The notes under the pieces: model-generated
What the model was told of the DNA's origin: nothing
Seen by the model: the letters and a program-made list of their open reading frames with translations, nothing else
Database searches by the model: none
Program-made: the position numbers and the translations under genes
Shown: in pieces, positions 8,087 through 17,743 of the stretch
How positions within the stretch are numbered: position 1 is the stretch's first letter
Layout of the letters: each line of letters starts with the position of its first letter
NCBI RefSeq assembly: GCF_003012745.1
Contig: NZ_PXYK01000006.1
Coordinates: forward strand, 186,001-250,000
Direction of reading: 5' to 3'
Length of the DNA stretch: 64,000 nucleotides
From: Kumtagia ephedrae
GTDB lineage: Bacteria; Pseudomonadota; Alphaproteobacteria; Rhizobiales; Rhizobiaceae

Positions 8087-9034
8087 TTACTGTTGTCGCA
8101 CAGGGCAGGTCTTCATGAAATCCAGAGTATGTTCGAAAGAGCGGATGCCCGCGTCCGAGCCGAGCCCGGTGGCGACCAGCGCGGCGGAAGCCTGCGCGAA
8201 GGAGATCGCGGCCTCGGTATCCATCTGGTGATGCAGCGCAGTGACGAAGCCGGCGTCGAAGGCGTCGCCGCAGCCGGTGGTGTCGACCACCTGGATGTCA
8301 TAGGCCGGCCGCTTCAGGCGCGTGCCGTCGGCATGGGCGTAGAAGGCACCCTCGCCGCCCAGCGTGAAGACGCAGCACTGCACGCCGGCGTCGATGAACC
8401 AGCGCGCCGCGTCCTCGGCCGTCTTCTGGCCGGACATGACCGTCGCCTCCTCCACCGAGGGCATGAAGTAGTCGATGTAGGGCAGCAGCGGCCGGATCAG
8501 GCCGATGGTCTCGGCGGTCGCCGCGATCAGGTCGAAGGTAACGGTGCAGCCGCGCCGCTTGGCCTCTTCCAGCAGGACGCGGCTCGGCTCTCCGTCCAGC
8601 CGCCGCAGCAGCCCGGTGCCGCCGAGATGAACGATGCGCGGGGCCAGCACGCGGTCGTAGTCGGAGGGCGGCACGTCGAAATGGTCGGAGGCGCCGCGCA
8701 CATGCAGCGCCGGCCGCTCGCCGTTGCGGCGCACGTTGAGGATGGTCGCCGAGGACGGCACGCCGGCGATGCGCTGCATGGCCGAGGTGTCGATGCCGAA
8801 GCGCTGCATGGTGGCCAGCATGAAGTCGGCCTTTTCGTCCTCGCCGACGGCGCCGACCGCCAGGCAGTTCAGCCCGAGCTTGGCGAGGTCGACCACGGTG
8901 CCGCCGGCAGTGCCGGCGACGGTCAGCCGGATCTCGTCGATGAACTCGACATTGCCGCCGGCGGGGATGGCATCGACCGGGCGTCCGAGGATGTCGAGGA
9001 TGTAAAGTCCGACGACGGACACGTCATGAACCAT
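8087..9034 (-). CDS. PfkB family carbohydrate kinase
   Basis: A 315-residue ribokinase-fold sugar kinase. The N-terminal signature region includes GTAGGTVVDLAKLG. The C-terminal signature DTTGCGDAFDAGF (251-263) contains the anion-hole GCGD, with Asp257 as catalytic base. The ATG at 9034 is set by GGAGG 8 bases upstream; an ATG 33 bases further up lacks that site. It lies inside the transport and DhaK operon, 40 bases ahead of dhaK, so it probably phosphorylates the imported sugar or a later intermediate. Confidence 0.88.
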   Translation of the reverse strand: MVHDVSVVGLYILDILGRPVDAIPAGGNVEFIDEIRLTVAGTAGGTVVDLAKLGLNCLAVGAVGEDEKADFMLATMQRFGIDTSAMQRIAGVPSSATILNVRRNGERPALHVRGASDHFDVPPSDYDRVLAPRIVHLGGTGLLRRLDGEPSRVLLEEAKRRGCTVTFDLIAATAETIGLIRPLLPYIDYFMPSVEEATVMSGQKTAEDAARWFIDAGVQCCVFTLGGEGAFYAHADGTRLKRPAYDIQVVDTTGCGDAFDAGFVTALHHQMDTEAAISFAQASAALVATGLGSDAGIRSFEHTLDFMKTCPVRQQ

Positions 9035-9063
9035 TTTGGACCTCCCTGGCCTGTTGTCGTTGG

Positions 9064-10152
9064 TCATTGCGACTGCCGGACCGCGGCAGCGACGCGGTTG
9101 CCGTCGCTGTAGAAGCTGAGCCCCGCCGGGTCGGCCGCCAGGTAGACGGTGTCGCCCGGCCGCGCGGCGATCGCCTCGTCGGTCTTCACCTTGACGATGG
9201 TGTCGCCCTCGATGCGGACATTGGCGATGAAGCGGCCGGCGATGGTGACGCTCAGGTCCTTCAGCACGCCGGGCACGGCGCCGGGGGCGGCGGTGGCGCC
9301 GAGGCGCACATGCTCCGGCCGGATGCCGGCGGTCAGCGTGCCGTTGCCGGACACCTCGGCGTCCGCGGCGACCGGCGCCGCCGTCAGCGGCGTCTCGATA
9401 CCCGCCGCCGTCTTGCGGGCCGGCATGAAATTCATGCCGGGATTGCCCAGGAACCAGCCGGCGAATTCCGTCGCGGGCGTCGCATAGAGGTCGGCCGGCC
9501 GGTCGTACTGGATGATGCGGCCGTCGCGCATCAGCGCGACGCAGTCGGCCAGCGTCATCGCCTCGGTCTGGTCGTGGGTGACGTAAACGATGGTCTGCTT
9601 CAGTCGCTGCGTCACCAGCTTGAAGGCGCGGATGAGCAGCAGCTTCGCCTGCACCTCGACATTGGTGGTCGGCTCGTCGAACAGCACGATGTCGGAGCGG
9701 CGGGCGACGGCGCGGCCGACCGCCACCTTCTGGCGGCTGCCGGCGTCGAGATCGCCGATGAACAACTTCCGCTTGTCGCGCATGTCGAGGATGTCGAGCA
9801 CCTCGTCGATGCGCTTGTCGCGTTCCTGCGCCGACAGCGACCTGTCCTGCGTCAGCGGCAGGGCGATGTTCTCCTCGACCGACAGCGTCTGGTACATGAC
9901 CGGGTACTGGAAGACCATGCCGACATTGCGCTTGCGCGGCGGCAGGCCGCTCATGTCGCGGTCGCCGAAGAAGATGCGGCCGACGGTCGGCTGCTCCAGG
10001 CCGACGATCATGCGCATCAGCGTGGTCTTGCCGCAACCCGACGGGCCGAGCAGGCAGGTGACGGCGCCGTCGTCGAAGACGGCGTCCATGGCGTCGATGG
10101 CGGTGAACGGGCCGAAACGCTTGGTCACCTTGTCGATGACGATCTTCACCAT
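9064..10152 (-). CDS. ABC importer ATPase 1, degenerate signature motif
   Basis: A 362-residue MalK/UgpC-type ATPase: nucleotide-binding domain followed by a C-terminal TOBE-like regulatory domain (about 240-362). Walker A is GPSGCGKT at 36-43, Walker B is LFDE with catalytic Glu160, and the H-loop is VTHD with His193. The signature, normally LSGGQ, is LDAGSRQ at 135-141 and is not consensus. Together with the partner at 10154 it forms an asymmetric pair. The intergenic gap is one base, so translation is likely coupled. The layout resembles the two-ATPase glycerol importer GlpST of rhizobia. Confidence 0.88.
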   Translation of the reverse strand: MVKIVIDKVTKRFGPFTAIDAMDAVFDDGAVTCLLGPSGCGKTTLMRMIVGLEQPTVGRIFFGDRDMSGLPPRKRNVGMVFQYPVMYQTLSVEENIALPLTQDRSLSAQERDKRIDEVLDILDMRDKRKLFIGDLDAGSRQKVAVGRAVARRSDIVLFDEPTTNVEVQAKLLLIRAFKLVTQRLKQTIVYVTHDQTEAMTLADCVALMRDGRIIQYDRPADLYATPATEFAGWFLGNPGMNFMPARKTAAGIETPLTAAPVAADAEVSGNGTLTAGIRPEHVRLGATAAPGAVPGVLKDLSVTIAGRFIANVRIEGDTIVKVKTDEAIAARPGDTVYLAADPAGLSFYSDGNRVAAAVRQSQ

Positions 10153-10153
10153 G

Positions 10154-11233
10154 TCAAACCCCTCCCGCCGCGCAGCGGCCGATCAGCGCGCCCGAGTTCG
10201 GGTCGAAGATCATGGCGCGCGCGGGATCGATGTCGATTTTGACCGCGCTGTCGATCTCCGGCGGCGCGGCGTGGCCGGCGGCATAGGCGGCCGTCACGGG
10301 GTGGCCGTTCAGGTCGAGATAGACGACGATCTCCGAGCCCAGATGCTCGACGATGGCGACGCGCGCATCGGCGCCGACGCCTTCGCGGCGGCCGAGCCGG
10401 ACATGCTCGGGGCGGATGCCTACCTTGACGGGGCCGTCGGCGAGACCGGCCGGCGCCGGCAGCGACAGCCCGGCCGCCTCGATGCGCCCGTTGCGGCAAA
10501 TCCCTTCAATGACGTTGGCCTTGGGGAAGCCGATCAATTCCAGGCTGCGCACCTGCCCCGGCTCGGCATAGAGCTTCAGCGTGCCGGCGCGCTCGACCAG
10601 CCGGCCATCGTCGACGACCACCAGCGTCTGCGCCATGGTCAGCGCTTCCAGCGAATCCGAGGTGGCGTAGAAGAAGGTCGCCTTCAGTGTCTCGCAGAGC
10701 TGCTTCAGCTCGTCCATCAGGCGCTCGCGCAGCTTGTAGTCGAGGCCGACCAGCGGATCGTCGAACAGGAAGACGGACGCGTCCTTCATCAGGCCGCGGG
10801 CCACGGCGACGCGCTGCTTCTCGCCGCCGGAGAGCTTGTCCGGCGTCTTCCTGAGCAGGTGGCCGATCGACAGCATCGCCGCCGTGCGGTCGACGCGGCG
10901 GGCGATCTCCTCGCGCGGCGCGCCGGCAAGCCGCATCGGGTAGCCGATGTTGTCGAACACGGTCAGGTGCGGGTAGAGCGCAAAGCTCTGCGGCACGTAG
11001 CCGATGTTGCGCGCGCTCGCCGGCTCATGGGTGATGTCGCGGCCGGAAAGCCGGATGGTACCGCCGTCCGGCGTCTCCAGCCCGACCACCAGGCGGAACA
11101 GCACCGACTTGCCCGACTTGGGCGGACCGCACAGCACTGTCAGGCTGCCTTCCTCCACCGACAAGGAGAAGGTGTCGAGGACGCGCGCCTGACCGAAGGA
11201 TTTGGAAACCCGGTCGAACTCGATCGCCGCCAT
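10154..11233 (-). CDS. ABC importer ATPase 2, lacking catalytic Glu and H-loop His
   Basis: A 359-residue ATPase paralogous to the neighbour at 9064. Walker A is GPPKSGKS (36-43) and the signature LSGGE (134-138) is intact. The Walker B end reads LFDDP, with Asp159 in place of catalytic Glu, and the H-loop reads ATSDS, with Ser192 in place of His. A TOBE-like domain fills the C-terminus. The start at 11233 gives MAAIEFDRVSKSF, typical of the family; the longer frame upstream belongs to the neighbouring gene. It probably pairs with ATPase 1 so that only one composite site hydrolyses ATP. Confidence 0.88.
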   Translation of the reverse strand: MAAIEFDRVSKSFGQARVLDTFSLSVEEGSLTVLCGPPKSGKSVLFRLVVGLETPDGGTIRLSGRDITHEPASARNIGYVPQSFALYPHLTVFDNIGYPMRLAGAPREEIARRVDRTAAMLSIGHLLRKTPDKLSGGEKQRVAVARGLMKDASVFLFDDPLVGLDYKLRERLMDELKQLCETLKATFFYATSDSLEALTMAQTLVVVDDGRLVERAGTLKLYAEPGQVRSLELIGFPKANVIEGICRNGRIEAAGLSLPAPAGLADGPVKVGIRPEHVRLGRREGVGADARVAIVEHLGSEIVVYLDLNGHPVTAAYAAGHAAPPEIDSAVKIDIDPARAMIFDPNSGALIGRCAAGGV

Positions 11234-11234
11234 G

Positions 11235-11519
11235 TCAGCGTCCCAACTGTGCGAAATAGGGCACCAGCAGGATGCCGAGGAGGAACATAAGCGCCACGAC
11301 GCAGAGGATGACGACGATCCGCACCAGGCTTGCCGCCGCACCCAGATGCTTCGGGATGTTGCCGACGGCGATCTGCAGCAAGGTGGCCGCGACCAGCAGG
11401 CACAGCCCGAAGCGGTAGAGCTGCAGCGAATATTGCTGCGCGACCAGCACGATGCCGACCAGGATCGAGGCCATCAGCACGCCTTCGGCGCGCTCGGCGA
11501 AAGGGGTCTTGCTTGCCAT
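11235..11519 (-). CDS. Small membrane protein of the polyol ABC operon
   Basis: A 94-residue protein with three likely membrane segments (about 13-32, 35-52 and 66-88) and short charged ends. It sits in the operon one base before ATPase 2 and two bases after the MalG-like permease. The rhizobial glycerol importer operon has a small membrane protein gene (glpU) in a comparable place, but I do not recognise sequence identity with it. An accessory role in the importer is inference. Confidence 0.7.
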   Translation of the reverse strand: MASKTPFAERAEGVLMASILVGIVLVAQQYSLQLYRFGLCLLVAATLLQIAVGNIPKHLGAAASLVRIVVILCVVALMFLLGILLVPYFAQLGR

Positions 11520-11521
11520 GA

Positions 11522-12354
<833 letters not shown>

Positions 12355-12355
<1 letters not shown>

Positions 12356-13266
12356 CAGCGTGCCCTCCTGCGGCGGTTGAGGATGTAAATGAAGATCGAG
12401 GTCATGGCGATCGAGATCAGCAGCAGCAGCACCGAATAGGCCGACGACCAGCCCATGTTGAAGCTCTCGAAGCTCTGCTTGTTGAGCTCGACGGCGACGA
12501 GGCGGGTGGTCTGGCCGGGTCCGCCCTTGGTCATCGGGATGATGAGATCGAGCGTCTTGAAGGCGTCGATGGTCCTGAGCAGGATGCCGAGCATCAGGAT
12601 GAACTTGCCGTGGTGCCAGATCACCAGCGAGATGCGCTTCGGCCATGACAGGCGGTCGATCTCGGCGGCCTCCAACTCGGCCTTGGGCACGGAGCCGAGC
12701 GCGGCCAGCGTCATCAGCGTCATGAACGGCGTCCACATCCAGCAGTCGACGGCCAGCACCGCCCAGTAGGCGATCTTCGGATTGCCGAGGAAATCGACCA
12801 CGCCCATGCCGAGGCCGCCGGTCAGCAGGGCGTTGAGCACGCCGAAGGTCGGGTCGTAGATGAAGCGGAAGAAGGTGCCGGTGGCGACCGGCGTCAGCAC
12901 CATCGGCGTGAACAGCAGGGTCAGCGCGATGCGCCGGCCGGGCATGTCCTTCGATCCCCAGAACAGGAAGCCGAGCAGCACGCCGAGCACCGTCTGGACG
13001 GTGACGCCGACGCCGACGAACAGAAAGGTGCGGCCGAGATCGCCCCAGATGCCGTTCTTGTTGTAGTAGATGTCCTCGAAATTACGCAGGCCGAAGAACT
13101 CCGGCGGCATGCCGGAAATCAGCGAGAACTTGTGGAAGGACAGGCCCAGCAGCCACAGCGTCGGGATGGTGTTGAACACCACGAAGAACGCCAGCACCGG
13201 AACCAGCAGCGCAAACACCAGGAAGCGCCGGTTGTCCAGCACGCCGGGCATCAATCGGGAAGACAT
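12355..13266 (-). CDS. ABC sugar/polyol permease, MalF-like
   Basis: A 303-residue inner-membrane permease. Its first helix is FLVFALLVPVLAFFVVFNTI and further helices follow. The EAA-loop region reads EAAEIDRLSWPKRISLVIWH. It forms a heterodimer with the MalG-like subunit, and the two genes overlap by one base. It follows the binding-protein gene after 73 bases. It belongs to the carbohydrate uptake type 1 family. Confidence 0.9.
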
Positions 13267-13339
13267 CGTCTATCGGCCCTCGGGAAAGCGGCGATTGCCG
13301 AGGCGCGCGGCCCCGGCAATCGCCATCACGGTCGGATAC

Positions 13340-14830
13340 TCAGAGCGAGACGGCGGAGCAGGCGTCCGACGGACGCTCGGCGGCCGAGCCGTCATCGTAG
13401 AGGATCTGCTGCTGCTGGCAGGCGATGTAGTCGAGCGCCTGCCTGGCCGAGGCAGTGGTGCCGGTCATGAAGGAGGTGAAGCCCTCCTGCTGGACGGCCA
13501 GCATTTCCGAGTAGCGCGGATGGTGCCAGAAGTCGCGCGAGCGGCCGGGCTCGAGCATGTACTTGTAGGCGCGGTTCCACGGATTGATGTTGTCGAAATC
13601 CGGGTTGGACAGCGTCGCCTTGTCGGTCGGGTTGCCGCCGCGCTTGGCGAATTCGAGCGTCGTCTCCGGCAGGTACCACCAGTTCAGGAAGTCGATGGCG
13701 ACCCGCATCTTGGTCTCGTCGTTGAAGGCGTTCAGCACCCAGGGCTGACCACCCATCGAATAGACGCGCTTGGCGTCGGCACCCTTGCCGTGCATGGGCG
13801 GCGGCACCACCATCACCTGGTCGCGGTTGGCGTCGGTGATCATGCCGAGGCCGACGGCGGCCCACTGGAAGGCCGAGAACACCTTGCCCTGGGTGAACAC
13901 GTCGATGATCTCGGCGATGCCGTAGTTGAGCGCGCCCTGCGGCTGGTACTTGAGCAGGCCCTTGTACTGGTCCATCGCGGTGGCGTTGATGTCCGAGTTC
14001 AGGATGCCCTCGACCTGGCCGGTTTCCGGGTTCCAGATCTCGCCGCCCTGGCTCCACATATAGGGGTAGAGGAAGCAGGTGCAGAAGTCGTAGACGCGGC
14101 TGTACTGCGAGGCGGTGCCCCAGAGCTGCTGGTCCGGACGGGTGAAGAACTCGGCGACCTTCTCGAAGTCCTCCATCGTCAGCTTCTCGAAGTCCTCGAA
14201 GGTCTGCGGCAGGGGGATGTTGTACTTGGCCTGGAAGGCCGACTTCTCCTCCTCGTTCTCGAGCAGGTCCTTGCGCACGAACAGCGCGATGGTGTCACCC
14301 TCCTGCGGCAGGCCCCAGCGGTTGCCGGAGTTGTCGGGGTAGGTCATGTAGGTGTCGACGACCGTCTGCGAGTACCACTCGAGCTGCAGGTTCGGGTTCT
14401 TGGCGATGATGTCGTCGAGCTGCAGGATCCAGCCGGGGCGGGCGAGCGCGCCGAGCCACTGGCTGTCGGAAATGATGATGTTGTATTCCTGGCTGCGGGT
14501 GGCGAGCGAGGTGGCCGCCTTCTGGAACAGGTCGGAGAACGGCGCCTCGGCGAAGCCGAAGCTGACGTCGTAGCCGTATTTCTCCTTGGCGAACTCGGCG
14601 AACAGCGGCGACATCTGCACGCCGAGCGACGATGGCAGCCAGCCGGCGATGCCGAGGATGTTCATCTCGATCTTCTGGCCGGCGAGCGGGTGGCTCTCCT
14701 GCGCCATGAGCCGATTGATGAACGGAGCCGAAACGAGGCCGGAGAGGCCGAGCGCCGCGCCGCTCTTGAGCAGCGTGCGACGAGGCAGCACGAGGCCGTT
14801 TCCGGCACGGGATCCGGAACCAACAGTCAT
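13340..14830 (-). CDS. Extracellular solute-binding protein of the polyol ABC importer
   Basis: A 496-residue periplasmic binding protein, the first gene of the operon. The N-terminus has a twin-arginine-like signal (LPRRTLLKSGAALGLSG), suggesting Tat export, with cleavage after about residue 43 (MAQ-ES). The mature part has the two-lobed type 1 solute-binding fold, with aromatic residues such as WSQGGEIWNP. The start at 14830 has a GGGAGG ribosome site; the frame upstream of it covers the operator. The solute is probably a polyol or small sugar, judged only from the Dha-type kinases downstream. Confidence 0.88.
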   Translation of the reverse strand: MTVGSGSRAGNGLVLPRRTLLKSGAALGLSGLVSAPFINRLMAQESHPLAGQKIEMNILGIAGWLPSSLGVQMSPLFAEFAKEKYGYDVSFGFAEAPFSDLFQKAATSLATRSQEYNIIISDSQWLGALARPGWILQLDDIIAKNPNLQLEWYSQTVVDTYMTYPDNSGNRWGLPQEGDTIALFVRKDLLENEEEKSAFQAKYNIPLPQTFEDFEKLTMEDFEKVAEFFTRPDQQLWGTASQYSRVYDFCTCFLYPYMWSQGGEIWNPETGQVEGILNSDINATAMDQYKGLLKYQPQGALNYGIAEIIDVFTQGKVFSAFQWAAVGLGMITDANRDQVMVVPPPMHGKGADAKRVYSMGGQPWVLNAFNDETKMRVAIDFLNWWYLPETTLEFAKRGGNPTDKATLSNPDFDNINPWNRAYKYMLEPGRSRDFWHHPRYSEMLAVQQEGFTSFMTGTTASARQALDYIACQQQQILYDDGSAAERPSDACSAVSL

Positions 14831-14926
14831 ATCGATTTTCCTCCCAAAGGACTGGCGTCCGCCACCTACCGGCGGACGACGGGAACCGACCGGCGTGCCG
14901 GACCATTCCGATCGCCCATCAGCTTT

Positions 14927-14957
14927 GACATATGTCGACTGAGACCAGACAAATGTC
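14927..14957. promoter_or_regulatory. Tandem palindromic operator upstream of the polyol operon
   Basis: GACATATGTC (14927-14936, a perfect palindrome) and GACAAATGTC (14948-14957, one pair off) are spaced exactly 21 bp apart, two helical turns. They lie about 100 bases upstream of the binding-protein start. This fits cooperative binding of a dimeric or tetrameric regulator on one DNA face. The SorC domain of the fusion protein at 3745 is the best local candidate. Confidence 0.6.
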
Positions 14958-15058
14958 AATATGGTCGATGGCCATGTCCCCAGCGACCAGTTCTCCCGCC
15001 GAACGCGAGCGACGCAGGGGCCGGTGAGGGTGATCCGACCGCTCGATTGATCGACTAT

Positions 15059-15817
15059 CTACCGGTGATGCAGCACCAGCGGGGCGCCGTCGATCTCGAC
15101 GACCTGCATGGGATAGCCGAAGACCTCGGCCAGCACCTCCGTCCGCAGCACGGCCGACGGCGGTCCGTCGGCGACCACCCTGCCCGCCTTCATCGCGACG
15201 ATGCGGTCGGCATAGACGGCGGCATGGTTGATGTCGTGCAGCACGACGATGACGGTGCGCCGCTCCTCTTCCACCGCCTTGCGCAGGTCGCGCATCAACT
15301 GGCGGGCGAACTGCATGTCGAGGTTGTTGAGCGGCTCGTCGAGCAGCATGTAGTCGGTGCCCTGGCAGAAGGCCATGGCGACCAGGGCGCGCTGGCGCTG
15401 CCCGCCCGAGAGCGTGTCGAGGAAGCGGTCGGCCAGGTCCTGCAGGCCGAACTGCTGCAATGCAGCCTCGATCAGCGCCCTGTCGCGGTCGTCCAGGCGT
15501 CCGCGCCCGTGCGGGAAGCGGCCGAAGCCGACGAGTTCGCGCACCCTGAGCCGGGCCGCGACGGCGGGGTCCTGGCGCAGGATGGCGAGGCGTTTTGCGA
15601 GCTGCCGGCCGGGCGTCGCGTCCACCGGCAGCCCATCCACCACTATCCTGCCCGACTGCAGCGGCTGGAGGCGGGCGACCAGCGACAGCAGGCTCGACTT
15701 GCCGGCGCCGTTCGGTCCGACAAGCGCGGTCAGCCCGCCCTTCGGCAGGGTGAGGGAGATATCGTGCAGGATCCGCGTATCCTGCAGCCGCAGCGAAACG
15801 TTCTCGATCTCGATCAT
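15059..15817 (-). CDS. Siderophore ABC importer ATPase, FecE/FatE type
   Basis: A 252-residue ATPase with intact motifs: Walker A GPNGAGKS, signature LSGGQRQRA, Walker B MLLDEPLNNLD and H-loop VLHDINHA. This short single-domain form without a TOBE region is typical of iron-siderophore and cobalamin importers. The start MIEIENVSLRL at 15817 overlaps the stop of the permease gene by 4 bases. It is the last gene of the siderophore operon and energises the two permeases at 15814 and 16775. Confidence 0.92.
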   Translation of the reverse strand: MIEIENVSLRLQDTRILHDISLTLPKGGLTALVGPNGAGKSSLLSLVARLQPLQSGRIVVDGLPVDATPGRQLAKRLAILRQDPAVAARLRVRELVGFGRFPHGRGRLDDRDRALIEAALQQFGLQDLADRFLDTLSGGQRQRALVAMAFCQGTDYMLLDEPLNNLDMQFARQLMRDLRKAVEEERRTVIVVLHDINHAAVYADRIVAMKAGRVVADGPPSAVLRTEVLAEVFGYPMQVVEIDGAPLVLHHR

Positions 15818-16782
15818 CGCCTGCCCGCCGCCAGAAGCATGCCCAAAAACACCAGGCCCCCCACGAATTCGATGACCACGCCCAGCGTCGTCGCCTGGCC
15901 CAGCCCGTGCTGCAGGACCGTCTGCCCGCCGACCAGCACGACGACCGCCGTCAGCACGGCGGCCGGCAGAAGCAGGAAGTGGCGCCGGCTGTCGACCACC
16001 CGCTCGGCGATCGCCGCCACGAGCAGGCCCAGGAACGTCACCGGGCCGACCAGGGCCGTCGACACCGCGACCAGCAGCGCCACCAGCAGCAACAAGCCGA
16101 TCAGCACGCGGCTCCAGTCGACTCCGAGGCCGATGGCGCTGTCGGCGCCGAGCGACAGCACGTCGAGCAGGTGGCGTTGCCGCCAGACGATCGCCGCCGC
16201 CGCCACGGTAACGACCAGGCCGATCGCCAGAAGGTCGGGGCGCACCGTGTTGAAGTTGGCAAAGCTCATGCCCTGGGCCACGGCGAACTCGTTGGGATCG
16301 ATCAGCCGGGCGACGAGGCTGGCGAGGCTGCGGAACAGCACGCCGAGCACCACCCCGGCCAGCAGCAGCAGGCCGATGTCGAAGCGGCGGCGCAGCAGCG
16401 GAACGAACAAAAGCAGCGCCATCGCCACCATCACGACCGCCTCGCCGGCGAATTTCAGGCGCGGGTCGAGCGCCGCGAATCCCGCAGCGCCGAGAAGCAG
16501 GACGAGCAGCATCTGCCCGAACACGTAGAGGGCGTCGAACCCCATGATCGAAGGGGTCAGCACCCTGTTGGCCGTGACCGTCTGGAACACCACCGTCGAC
16601 ACCGCCACGGCAACGCCGACCTGCACCAGTGCCAGCAGCCGCACGGCCCGCAATTCGAGCGCGAAGGTGAGGTTGCCGCGCAGGCCGAGTGTCATGAACG
16701 CCACCATGGCCGCCACGGCCAGCGCCGCGAGGAGCCACAGCCGGGTGGCTGCCGACAGGCGCGAGACAGCGAGGCTACGCAC
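15814..16782 (-). CDS. Siderophore ABC permease, FecCD family (second subunit)
   Basis: A FecCD/BtuC-type permease of about 322 residues with many hydrophobic helices. The conserved loop VSTALVGPVTFLGLLVAAIA contacts the ATPase. A GTG at 16782 that overlaps the previous gene's stop by 8 bases (GTGCGTAG) is the likely start. An ATG at 16830 would add 16 Cys/Gly/Ser-rich residues and overlap the upstream gene by 56 bases. It pairs with the permease at 16775 to import a ferric siderophore. Confidence 0.85.
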   Translation of the reverse strand: MRSLAVSRLSAATRLWLLAALAVAAMVAFMTLGLRGNLTFALELRAVRLLALVQVGVAVAVSTVVFQTVTANRVLTPSIMGFDALYVFGQMLLVLLLGAAGFAALDPRLKFAGEAVVMVAMALLLFVPLLRRRFDIGLLLLAGVVLGVLFRSLASLVARLIDPNEFAVAQGMSFANFNTVRPDLLAIGLVVTVAAAAIVWRQRHLLDVLSLGADSAIGLGVDWSRVLIGLLLLVALLVAVSTALVGPVTFLGLLVAAIAERVVDSRRHFLLLPAAVLTAVVVLVGGQTVLQHGLGQATTLGVVIEFVGGLVFLGMLLAAGRR

Positions 16783-17743
16783 GCGCCGCCCGCCCGAATA
16801 GGATCCACAGGAACAGGCCGGCGCCGACAACGCCGAGCACGGTGCCGACCGGGACTTCGTAGGGGTAGCGGATCAGCCGGCCGACTATGTCGCAGGCGAG
16901 CACCAGCGCCGCGCCAGCCGCCGCGACCCACGGCAGGGCGCGCCGCAGATTGTCGCCCAGCAGGCGCGACACAAGATTGGGCACGACCAACCCGACGAAG
17001 GGGATGATGCCGACCACCACCACGCATAGCGACGAGACGACCGCGATCATCACCAGCCCGAGCTGGACGATGCGCCGGTAATCCAGGCCGAGGCCGACGC
17101 TGACCTCGCGGCCCATCGAGGCGATGGTCAGCCGGTCGGCGATCCACCAGGCAAGGGCGACGACCGCCGCGGTGATCCACAGCAGCTCGTAGCGGCCGCG
17201 CAGCACGCCGGAGAACTCGCCATTGGTCCACACCTCGATGAATTGCAGCAGGTCGGCCTGCCAGGCGATGTAGGTGGCGGCGGCGCCGACCACTCCGCCA
17301 TAGACGAGGCCGAACAGCGGGATGAGGAAGGGCTGGGTGGGCGGCAGCCGGTGCGCCACGGCGAGGAAGAGCGACGTGCCGGCGAGCGCCGCGACCGTCG
17401 CGACGGCCGTCTTCATGGCGATCGAGGCCGCCGGAAACAGCAGTGTGACGAGCAGGATGCCCAGCGCGGCGCTCTGCCCGGTGCCGGTGGTCACCGGCTC
17501 GACGAAGCGGTTGCGCGCCAGGATCTGCAGGACCAGCCCGGCGATCGCCAGGCCGGCGCCGGCGAGCAGGGCGGCCAGCGTGCGCGGCAGCCGGCTGACC
17601 AGCAGAAGCTGGAGCGCCGCCGGATCGCCGGCGATGCGCCGCAGCGGCAGGTCGCCGACGCCGACAAGGAGGCTCGCCACGAACAGGGCAACCAGGCCGG
17701 CGACGAGCAGTAGCCGGAAACCCGGCCGTGCCGCCTCCGTCAT
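16775..17743 (-). CDS. Siderophore ABC permease, FecCD family (first subunit)
   Basis: A 322-residue inner-membrane permease with about ten helices. The FecCD signatures are LPRTLAALLAGAGLAIAGL near residue 52 and VVVVGIIPFVGLVVPNLVSR near 235. Its ATG overlaps the stop of the binding-protein gene by 4 bases. It resembles the FatD/YclN type used for petrobactin and vibriobactin-like siderophores, which fits the biosynthetic genes immediately upstream. Confidence 0.92.
   Translation of the reverse strand: MTEAARPGFRLLLVAGLVALFVASLLVGVGDLPLRRIAGDPAALQLLLVSRLPRTLAALLAGAGLAIAGLVLQILARNRFVEPVTTGTGQSAALGILLVTLLFPAASIAMKTAVATVAALAGTSLFLAVAHRLPPTQPFLIPLFGLVYGGVVGAAATYIAWQADLLQFIEVWTNGEFSGVLRGRYELLWITAAVVALAWWIADRLTIASMGREVSVGLGLDYRRIVQLGLVMIAVVSSLCVVVVGIIPFVGLVVPNLVSRLLGDNLRRALPWVAAAGAALVLACDIVGRLIRYPYEVPVGTVLGVVGAGLFLWILFGRAARA

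Noticed and set aside
6194-9112. Plus-strand open frame of 972 codons
   Set aside because: Antisense to dhaL, dhaK and the PfkB kinase; composition is typical of mirror frames. No ribosome site or family motif.
13070-16528. Plus-strand open frame of 1152 codons
   Set aside because: Crosses antisense to the binding protein and siderophore ABC genes, which have clear motifs. No recognisable protein.
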